Below, one piece after another: positions 8,355-14,503 of a DNA stretch of 64,000 bases. How positions within the stretch are numbered: position 1 is the stretch's first letter; every line of letters begins with the position of its first letter. The translations under genes were made by a program, and so were the position numbers. The notes under the pieces are model-generated. The model was not told where the DNA came from, did no database searches, and saw only the letters and a list, made by a program, of their open reading frames with translations. Source of the DNA: an uncultured Bacteroidaceae bacterium (GTDB taxonomy: Bacteria > Bacteroidota > Bacteroidia > Bacteroidales > Bacteroidaceae); assembly GCA_905233285.1 (NCBI GenBank), contig CAJODY010000001.1:1-64000 (forward strand). The letters are read 5' to 3'.

Positions 8355-9341
8355 TCATTTCTTTTTATCCTCCATGAAACGACGCTTCTTTGCACTCATG
8401 GGGTGGGCCTCTTTGGCGGCTTTGGCAGCAGCACGAGCTGCATTCTCCGCTTTACGGATCTTCGCCGCTGCCTGACTGGCACGCCGCTTGCGATTTCTGG
8501 CTTGTGCTATCTTCTTGCGCTTGGCCTTCTTTTCTTCACGAATGGCTTTTTTCTCAGCGTCGTGAGCCTCTATCTCTGCCTTACGTTTAGCAATCTTCTC
8601 CTCTTCACGGGCCAGGACACGGGCCTGATAGTCAGGATTCGACAACATCTCCTTGCGGAAAGGTGTAGCAAGCATGTTCAGTGCCAGTTTTGTCACTTTT
8701 GTCCTTGCGTAGCGCCAGCTTTTGCTCTCAGCCTCGCAGAGCACAGCACCATCCGAGAGCACTGCTTTGGCACGATTCAAGCCTTCGTCTGTCACTTCCA
8801 TCTCTAACGACAAACGTCTGCCATCCGTCCTGCGCACCATTGCATCGGCCTGCGCCAACAGATTGGCATTGCGCTTCTTGTGCAAGAACAGGTGTTCGCT
8901 CTCTTCGTTGAGGATGTACTTGGCGATAAACCACTTACGGATATCCTCGTCGAGGGTGGTCACGTAACCGAACACGGCATAGACAAAAATATGCTTGTGC
9001 GTCTTGATGTCGAACTTCTCGCCAGCACGGACGAACGTCTTCAGTTTCAGTTCATCGAACATCCGCTCCAAACGTTCGTTGCGGAACAGATTCCCCAACA
9101 CGTGCTGTAGCCTCGTACCCTCACCCGTGAAATAGCGGTAAAGCACCTGCGCCACCATACCCTTAAACACAAACATACCTGCAAAGACATAGCGGCTATT
9201 GCCTTTTCCTTCCTTCTCATAGAAAGAACTATGCGTCAGTACCTCGCGTAATTTGGTACGAGAGAAAAGCTTGCGAAGATCGTTGTATAACGGATCTTCC
9301 CAATCCTTAAAGTTGTCCTTCGGACGTGGTTGCTGTTCCAT
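8355..9341 (-). CDS. catalytically dead RNase III-like protein with dsRBD-like domain and basic tail
   Basis: I see RNase III architecture without its active site. Residues ~25-145 follow the fold: LREVLTHSSF is the usual LTHxS start and GNLFRNERLERMFDELKL matches the helix after the catalytic site. The family signature ERLEFLGD is replaced by SRYVFAGM (49-56), and the second acidic pair is missing (HIFVYAVFG). Residues ~155-225 end in CEAESKSWRYARTKVTKLALNML, like the end of a double-stranded-RNA-binding domain. Residues ~230-328 are a tail rich in Lys, Arg and Ala. The ATG lies 2 nt after the discriminator of an unusual tRNA, on the same transcript and with no ribosome site. The stop is TGA, with a backup TAA after seven more codons. 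A role in RNA binding is inferred; function unknown. Confidence 0.75.
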   Translation of the reverse strand: MEQQPRPKDNFKDWEDPLYNDLRKLFSRTKLREVLTHSSFYEKEGKGNSRYVFAGMFVFKGMVAQVLYRYFTGEGTRLQHVLGNLFRNERLERMFDELKLKTFVRAGEKFDIKTHKHIFVYAVFGYVTTLDEDIRKWFIAKYILNEESEHLFLHKKRNANLLAQADAMVRRTDGRRLSLEMEVTDEGLNRAKAVLSDGAVLCEAESKSWRYARTKVTKLALNMLATPFRKEMLSNPDYQARVLAREEEKIAKRKAEIEAHDAEKKAIREEKKAKRKKIAQARNRKRRASQAAAKIRKAENAARAAAKAAKEAHPMSAKKRRFMEDKKK

Positions 9342-9343
9342 AG

Positions 9344-9436
9344 AGCGGGTGACGGGAATCGAACCCGCGCCTGCGCACTGGAGGTACGCCGAATCAAGAT
9401 CTGAAGTCTTGCGTGCTGCCATTACACTACACCCGC
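9344..9436 (-). tRNA. type II tRNA with UCA anticodon (reads UGA)
   Basis: A 93-nt cloverleaf: acceptor GCGGGTG/CACCCGC (7 bp), D-stem GTGT/GCAC with loop AATGGCA, anticodon stem CAAGA/TCTTG with loop CTTCAGA, hence anticodon TCA, a 26-nt variable arm with inner stem GCGTAC/GTGCGC, T-stem GCGGG/CCCGT with loop TTCGATT, and discriminator T. CCA is not encoded. Like tRNA-Sec it has a UCA anticodon and a long arm. Unlike bacterial tRNA-Sec it has a 7-bp acceptor stem, a 4-bp D-stem, a canonical D-loop and U73 rather than G73. It looks like an opal-suppressor-type tRNA. The long arm would favour seryl-tRNA synthetase; G1-C72, C2-G71 and U73 resemble glycine tRNA. Its charging cannot be settled here. 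Confidence 0.82.
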
Positions 9437-9454
9437 AGCCATCTTTACTGTTTG

Positions 9455-9486
9455 CAAAGGTACACAAAATAAAAGAAATCCGCAAA
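9455..9486 (-). promoter_or_regulatory. promoter of the UCA tRNA and RNase III-like gene
   Basis: TTTG (9483-9486), exactly 20 nt, then TACCTTTG (9455-9462) on the minus strand, about 18 nt before the tRNA 5' end. It matches the consensus completely, which argues that the tRNA is expressed. Confidence 0.82.
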
Positions 9487-9533
9487 CAATTGCGAATATA
9501 AATCTGTGCTATCTGTGGTCCTGAAGAAATAAT

Positions 9534-11150
9534 CTACTTGGTTACATTCTTTCTGCCATTGCTGATGACAATGCCTTTGTAACCCTTGCCAATACGCAGG
9601 CCTCCTAAGTTTATCTGCTCGGTGGCGGAACTGTTGGCATCAAGGACCCTGATGCCCGTATCCTCCTTGGACACGGTGATGTTGAAGTCCTGCGAGAGGC
9701 TGAGGCCATTCCACTGGTCATCTACAGCGATGATGTGACCTGTTATGGTATCGCCCTGCTTGTAGCCGAACTTGCGAAGAAGATTACCGTTGAGCCTCCA
9801 TTCAAGGGTGAAGGGGTTCTGGGCAAGGATGGCCTCTTTGTTCTCGTCGCTGAACGATATCCACTCACCGTTGATATTGACCTCGGCACCAGGGATGTCG
9901 AAGGCGAGACCATGATAATAACCCTTGCTTAATTCAGCGGTCTGGTTCAAGCTGATGTTGGTAGGCAACTCCTTTGGCATGAGGTACTTCAGGAAGAAGC
10001 CCGCAGGATTCATCAGAATGAGGGGTTGAGTTTCAGGCTGTCCATTATATGTATCGTTAGTGTCGTCATCTCCATTTAGGTCAAATCTGATATAATCTTT
10101 AAGCTCTGTAGAGTTTTTAATCATTTCAAGTAATTCATCTACATCTTTTACTTCTGCAAACATCTGGAAACATAAATCAGCTACTGCTACATTTGTATAG
10201 TTTACGTATGATGTTGGGTATTTGTCTGTTTCGGCAACTATCTTTCATGATATTTTATGTCTAGGAAATGTACGTCATGCAAAAAGCACATCATTATTGA
10301 AGCCAACAGGGAATCTGCTACTCTCATAAATTTCCTCTGTTTGATTGATATCGCCATCTGCATTTGTTCCAATAGTGATAATAAGATGTTTGTCAGCCCT
10401 TGGATCATTAATTCAGTTTGCGACTGAGGGAAGTCCATAAACACTGTGTTCGTCTTCAGCGACATCCTCATGATGAATTTTATTCTTCAAAGTCCAGTCC
10501 TCTAATGAAATATTAGAGCCTGCAACAAAAAATAAGAAATTTTTTGATTTGCATAAATCTTTAAGTGAATTCGTATTCCAGTACATATATGCTTCTTTGT
10601 CTACACTAGCGTATGATGAGCATCCAAAAATGTATATATTGTTTGGGTTTTCATTTACTTCCTTTTGCATAACTTCATCCATTCCTCAGTTCATTGCTAA
10701 GGGATTTACAACTTTGAAATTAGCATGTTCTATGAGTGTATTTAAAATGTCCCACTCATCATGAGCATGATTAGATGGATCATCTGCAAACTCTCCACCT
10801 AATTTCTCAAAGTTGTCGTATCCTTTAGGGTTCTCCAAGGTCATACCTGTATTGAGCCTATTCATTAATTGCTGATACTCTTCAGTACTATGATTACCTG
10901 CACCGTATTGCCACATCATGTCTCTGATTCTCGTGGCTTCGGCAACTCTGAGGTGTTCAATGTGGTCGTAGGCTTTTTTATCGCCAGCCTCTATCTGCCC
11001 AATAATAGGCAGGATTTCTACAGGTTTGATATTGTTTATCTTTATGGATTTGTAGTCCTGTGCATAGCTTGCAGGAATGACAACAGCCATTCACGCTATG
11101 AGGAAAAGTTTTAAGAATGTCTTCAATCAATAGTGATACTTTCAGGCCAT
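9534..11150 (-). CDS. secreted protein frame interrupted only by TGA codons
   Basis: One minus-strand frame runs from ATG 11150 to a TAG at 9534 (538 codons). It holds seven in-frame TGAs, at 11142, 11127, 11091, 10686, 10413, 10275 and 10245 (lowest base of each), and no TAA, TAG or frameshift. If translation starts at the TTG at 11126, five remain. The track shows it as fragments 10686-11090, 10413-10682 and 9534-10163. Read through, it has a signal peptide (KTFLKLFLIA-x-MAVVIPASYAQ), a ~400-aa body in which LKDLCKSKNFLFFVAGSN and later blocks vaguely recall subtilases, and a C-terminal tail IGKGYKGIVISNGRK shared with other secreted proteins here. Seven TGG codons occur as well. It is either a recoded gene served by the adjacent UCA tRNA or a pseudogene with a very odd set of lesions. 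Confidence 0.6.
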
Positions 11151-11300
11151 ACCTTATTATATTTATAGGGACTTCTCCTGTCGCATATAGCGCTGGTTGT
11201 GAGGTTCAGGAGCCTGACCATTTGCGGAGCAACGTCTGTTTACCATGTGCCTATCATCGGACGGCAGCCGTGCTAACTTGCCTCCATATCCCTATGCAGC

Positions 11301-11450
11301 TTAATATAGCATACTTTCCATTCCCCGTCCTTGCACCATTGCTCCCGGCCGCTCCTCTTCCGCTTGCATGGGCTGTGAACGCCGATAAACGCTACCCCCA
11401 TGAGTGGCCTCCGCCATACGCTCGCGAACCGAATGAATCCAGTTATACAT
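11301..11450 (-). CDS. possible 49-codon leader ORF
   Basis: A frame starting MYNWIHSVRERMAEATHGG begins within a few nucleotides of the predicted transcription start of the TGA-containing gene and ends at TAA, 150 nt before that gene's first ATG. It is Arg-, Glu- and Met-rich and unrecognised. The stretch 11151-11450 is GC-rich and hairpin-rich compared with its surroundings, so it may be a structured leader RNA rather than a coding region. Confidence 0.3.
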   Translation of the reverse strand: MYNWIHSVRERMAEATHGGSVYRRSQPMQAEEERPGAMVQGRGMESMLY

Positions 11451-11458
11451 ATTCGTTG

Positions 11459-11489
11459 CAAATATAAGCATTTATTTTGAAACTACAAA
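11459..11489 (-). promoter_or_regulatory. promoter of the TGA-interrupted gene
   Basis: TTTG (11486-11489), 19 nt, then TATATTTG (11459-11466) on the minus strand. It implies a ~300-nt leader before ATG 11150. A conserved promoter argues against simple decay of the gene. Confidence 0.7.
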
Positions 11490-11675
11490 GAAAAAAGGAG
11501 AAATGTTTCAAGCTAGTACCTTCTACGGGGTTCACTTCATAGTTGATTGGAATGCTGGTGAAATGTAAATAAGACTTAAATTTAAAGAAATGGGGACAGA
11601 AAAGTTTGGTGTTGCAGATGTTTTTAACTACCATAAAATCTCCGCAAAGTTCCCGCATGGAGAATTTACCTTCAG

Positions 11676-11855
11676 ATTCCTGCTGCTTCTGCTTCTGACT
11701 TCCTTGGATTTGATGGTGACGATACCACTTCTATCGGTGAGCTGAATGTGAAGGGTCAGACTGACGGTATATATTATAACCTCGCTGGTCAGCGTGTTGC
11801 TCAGCCCACAAAGGGTCTGTACATCGTGAATGGTAAGAAGGTCGTGATTAAGTAA
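11676..11855 (+). pseudogene. 3' remnant of a secreted-protein gene
   Basis: The frame reads IPAASASDFLGFDGDDTTSIGELN and ends in the tail YYNLAGQRVAQPTKGLYIVNGKKVVIK before TAA, the C-terminal tail seen on other secreted proteins here. Upstream the frame is lost: GEFTF seems to continue it in another phase just before 11671, and no start or body remains between 11490 and 11670. It looks like the stump of a larger deleted gene. Confidence 0.7.
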
Positions 11856-11897
11856 GCGAAGTTCAAGTATATTGTGTAAAATTGGAGAACATAAGTT

Positions 11898-12068
11898 ATG
11901 AAGAAAGAATATATAAAGCTAACAATGGACGTTGTTGAAATTAAAGGTTGCACGTTGCTGGCAGGATCACCATTGCCTGTAGGTGATTCGACGATTACAA
12001 GTGATGATATCCTCGCTCCTTCATTGGAGAATGAACTCGATCCTTTAAATGGACTGCTTCCTTTTTAA
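11898..12068 (+). CDS. 56-aa small peptide with KGCTLLAGS segment
   Basis: Too short for the ORF track. It starts MKKEYIKLTMDVVEIKGCTLLAGSP after a GGAG 10 nt upstream and ends in an acidic, Pro- and Leu-containing region before TAA. A Lys-rich start, an aliphatic middle, an LLAGS-type break and an acidic tail resemble small uncharacterised peptides I recall from Prevotella genomes. It has no signal peptide of ordinary length, though cleavage after the AGS could release the acidic part; that is speculation. It sits 42 nt after the remnant of a secreted-protein gene and is followed by a strong terminator. Confidence 0.7.
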   Translation: MKKEYIKLTMDVVEIKGCTLLAGSPLPVGDSTITSDDILAPSLENELDPLNGLLPF

Positions 12069-12094
12069 AAAGAGGCAATAGCTGATAAAAGCGA

Positions 12095-12138
12095 AAGCGC
12101 TGTGATGCCACATCGGTATTCACAGCGCTTTTTTTTGA
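12095..12138 (+). terminator. terminator after the small peptide gene
   Basis: AAGCGCTGTGA (12095-12105) pairs with TCACAGCGCTT (12120-12130), followed by a run of eight T. Confidence 0.92.
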
Positions 12139-12181
12139 TATGATTTGGTATCTGGTTGGGGTGTGTAAGGGTTGCCCCTCG

Positions 12182-12351
12182 TTTGGATAACCTTAGGTGG
12201 TACTTTGGGTTATCCAAAGTGGTACTTTGGGTAAGGCAAACTAGTGGTTTGGGTTAGGGAAACTCGCGTTGGGCGGCCGCCCGACATACGTAGAACGCCC
12301 GCTCCACTTACGTAGGGCGGGCGGCCAATGCACGTCGAGCGAGTGCTCGAC
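12182..12351. repeat. hairpin-rich intergenic mosaic A
   Basis: The 332-nt gap before gpx is packed with small symmetric words: TTTGGATAACC/GGTTATCCAAA (11-bp arms), a direct repeat GTGGTACTTTGGGT 22 nt apart, the palindrome GGGCGGCCGCCC, CGCCCGC/GCGGGCG, and GTCGAGC-gagt-GCTCGAC. There is no coding signal. It may be a non-autonomous repeat or a structured RNA. Confidence 0.55.
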
Positions 12352-12400
12352 ACATAGTCTTAAAAAGTTTCTTCAGCAGAGGTATGCTGATGGTCTTTGT

Positions 12401-12955
12401 TTATTTCTCGAGCTCCTCCTTGATGGCGGCCTCGATGTTCTCAATCTTCTCTGTCGGCTCGAAGCGGGCAACAACCTGACCTTTCTTGTTGATGAGGAAC
12501 TTGGTGAAGTTCCACTTGATGCTGTTCTTCTGCTTGTAGTTGGGGTCGGACTTGGTCAGCATGTCGTCGAGGATATGGGCGATGGGGTGATTCATGTCCC
12601 AGCCGGCGAAGCCTTTCTGCTCTTGCAGGAACTTGAACAGCGGCTCGGCATCGTCGCCAACGACCTTTACCTTCTTGAAACGAGGAAATTCCGTGCCGAA
12701 GTTCAGTTTGCAGAACTCATGGATGCTCTCGTCAGTGCCGGGGGCTTGCTGACCAAACTGGTTGCAGGGAAAATCGAGAATCTCGAAACCCTGGCTGTGA
12801 TAGTCTTTATAGAGCTTTTCCAACTCATCGTACTGGGGTGTGAAACCACACTTGGTAGCCGTGTTGACAATCAACAGCACCTCGTTGGCATACTCCTTCA
12901 ATGACACGTCCTTACCTTTTCTGTCCTTGACAGAGAAATCATAGATTGTTTTCAT
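12401..12955 (-). CDS. glutathione peroxidase-family thiol peroxidase
   Basis: Reduces hydrogen and lipid peroxides; bacterial Cys enzymes of this family mostly use thioredoxin. The peroxidatic cysteine is Cys36 in VNTATKCGFTPQY, followed by FPCNQFGQQ and the WNFTKFLI segment, which supply the Gln and Trp/Asn of the active site. At 184 aa with no signal peptide it is a normal cytoplasmic member. It uses Cys, not selenocysteine, although UGA/Sec is common in animal homologues. TAATTTCG about 40 nt upstream is a weak promoter candidate. Confidence 0.93.
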   Translation of the reverse strand: MKTIYDFSVKDRKGKDVSLKEYANEVLLIVNTATKCGFTPQYDELEKLYKDYHSQGFEILDFPCNQFGQQAPGTDESIHEFCKLNFGTEFPRFKKVKVVGDDAEPLFKFLQEQKGFAGWDMNHPIAHILDDMLTKSDPNYKQKNSIKWNFTKFLINKKGQVVARFEPTEKIENIEAAIKEELEK

Positions 12956-13041
12956 TTTGTCTTTTTATGGTTTGTAATGTATTAAAAATCCTCTGCGAAA
13001 TTACGAAAATTCCTCGTTATCACCAAAGTTTTTAGGATTTT

Positions 13042-14022
13042 TTATTTTAAACCCCAGAAACTATGTACTATTTCCTTTTCCACCTGGTCTTCGACATCGT
13101 CAGGAAGATTACAGAAAAAGTCAATACCGGTCAACTCTTCCAAACGGTCGATGGTAATCGCATAGCCTTTACGGTTGTCATTGCTATGATCCTCGTTATA
13201 CTGTTGCACCCAATAAGCCATACCATTCCATACATTTCCCTTTCTGCACACAATTGCCATATAAAAGAAGCGAGGTACAGGGATATGAAGCTTATTGACA
13301 CGTGTCGGCTGATGGCTGTTGCGGTTGACATATTCAAGAATATATTCCGACTTATCAATGGTTCCTCCCTTGCATACATAGAGCGTATCGCCCAGACGGA
13401 CCCAGTTGCGAACGTCTTCCTCCATCTTTGCCCAAAGGCCTGCATTGAATTTATTATACTGTGGCTGCATATTGGTGATGTAGAACGTCTGGTAATTGCA
13501 TTCCACGGCTCTCAGACGATCGGCAGAAGGGCAGATATGCCCATGGTCATAGCCCGAATACTTATAGGGATCCTCTGCCCACCGGTACTGTACTGGCAAA
13601 TCTGGATCGTTAGGATATTGACACGTTTCCGCCAACGTACCAGTATTCTCAGCATAATAGCGCGCCACGTTGGACGCTGAACTGTAGTTGACGCTGCTAT
13701 ACAACTGATAGCAACTCCAGCGCTGAGAACTCAGATCAGTATCCCACTCCACGCAATAGTTCACGCCTTCTTCCTTGGTTTTACCGTTCAGAACAGCCCG
13801 ATGAACCACAACGACGTTGCTTCCGTCTTTTAACTTGGGAAATTCCAGACGATACTGAGCCTCTGCGGGACCAGTGGTATTCTTGTTGTTGTTGACAGTT
13901 CTCGGAGTGGGTTCTGGATTCGGCTTGGGCTCGTTGCCGCCACCACCGTCATCACCACCATCACTACATGCAGCCAACGTAAAGCAGGCAGCCATGAGCA
14001 TGAAGATCTTTTTTGCTTTCAT
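13042..14022 (-). CDS. DNA/RNA non-specific endonuclease (NUC1) lipoprotein
   Basis: A surface or periplasmic nuclease of the beta-beta-alpha-metal NUC1 family. The active-site region YDHGHICPSADR corresponds to the DRGH motif, and the following FYITNMQPQYNKFN carries the metal-binding Asn. The N-terminus is a lipoprotein signal (MKAKKIFMLMAACFTLAACSDGG), so Cys20 is the likely lipidated residue, followed by a Gly/Pro/Asp/Asn linker. The track start 28 residues upstream (14106) lacks a plausible signal; MKAKK is chosen. At 326 aa it is complete. It may supply nucleotides together with the secreted EEP nuclease locus at 16.6-23.9 kb, but it is separated from it. Confidence 0.88.
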   Translation of the reverse strand: MKAKKIFMLMAACFTLAACSDGGDDGGGGNEPKPNPEPTPRTVNNNKNTTGPAEAQYRLEFPKLKDGSNVVVVHRAVLNGKTKEEGVNYCVEWDTDLSSQRWSCYQLYSSVNYSSASNVARYYAENTGTLAETCQYPNDPDLPVQYRWAEDPYKYSGYDHGHICPSADRLRAVECNYQTFYITNMQPQYNKFNAGLWAKMEEDVRNWVRLGDTLYVCKGGTIDKSEYILEYVNRNSHQPTRVNKLHIPVPRFFYMAIVCRKGNVWNGMAYWVQQYNEDHSNDNRKGYAITIDRLEELTGIDFFCNLPDDVEDQVEKEIVHSFWGLK

Positions 14023-14150
14023 AGTCTTTAGTTTGTTAGTTTTTGGCTTTTTGTCTAGAATCGTTTCGTTTTTAGCTAATAAAGGCGCGACCACAGGCAT
14101 ATGCAACTACCTTGGACGCGCCTTCAATGTCTTGTGGCTTTGAAATGTAT

Positions 14151-14405
14151 TTATTTCTTCGCAGCCTTACCGTAGCGGCTCATGAACTTGTCGACGCGAC
14201 CAGCGGTGTCGACGAGCTTGCTCTTACCAGTATAGAACGGGTGAGAAGTGCTCGAGATTTCAATCTTTACCACAGGGTAAGTTTCGCCTTCGAACTCTAC
14301 GGTGTCATTCGTCTTTGCGGTAGAGCGCGAGAGGAACATATCGCCGTTGGACATGTCCTTAAACACGACGGGGCGATAGTTTTCTGGATGAATACCTTTT
14401 TTCAT
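14151..14405 (-). CDS. rpmE2: 50S ribosomal protein L31 type B
   Basis: An 84-aa protein of the large ribosomal subunit. [17 protein letters not shown] and [12 protein letters not shown] are family hallmarks. It lacks the zinc-binding cysteines of type A L31, which makes it the zinc-independent type B form. It has its own strong promoter and a short leader. Confidence 0.96.
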   Translation of the reverse strand: MKKGIHPENYRPVVFKDMSNGDMFLSRSTAKTNDTVEFEGETYPVVKIEISSTSHPFYTGKSKLVDTAGRVDKFMSRYGKAAKK

Positions 14406-14455
14406 TTTTACTTGTTCTTATTACGTTATTTAATACAAATTTCGCTTTGAGGGTG

Positions 14456-14487
14456 CAAAGGTACGAAGATTTTTTGAACCCACCAAA
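14456..14487 (-). promoter_or_regulatory. rpmE2 promoter
   Basis: TTTG (14484-14487), 20 nt, TACCTTTG (14456-14463) on the minus strand, 50 nt before rpmE2. The end of the upstream GH43 gene lies only 16 nt away. Confidence 0.78.
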
Positions 14488-14503
14488 TATTCACGCTATT
14501 TTT

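Noticed and set aside
9344-9436. Calling the UCA tRNA a standard tRNA-Sec
   Set aside because: It lacks the 8-bp acceptor, the long D-stem and G73 expected of bacterial tRNA-Sec, and no Sec machinery is in the window; kept as UCA tRNA of uncertain charging.
9534-11150. Simple pseudogene explanation for the TGA-interrupted gene
   Set aside because: Not ruled out, but five to seven TGAs with no TAA, TAG or frameshift, plus an intact promoter and a UCA tRNA next door, make it the less likely reading.
11117-11467. 116-aa plus-strand ORF and an SRP-RNA-like string (TCTGTTTACCA)
   Set aside because: The ORF is antisense to the GC-rich leader without family resemblance. The string recalls SRP RNA, but the conserved GGTCAGG...GGAA...AGCAGC core is absent.
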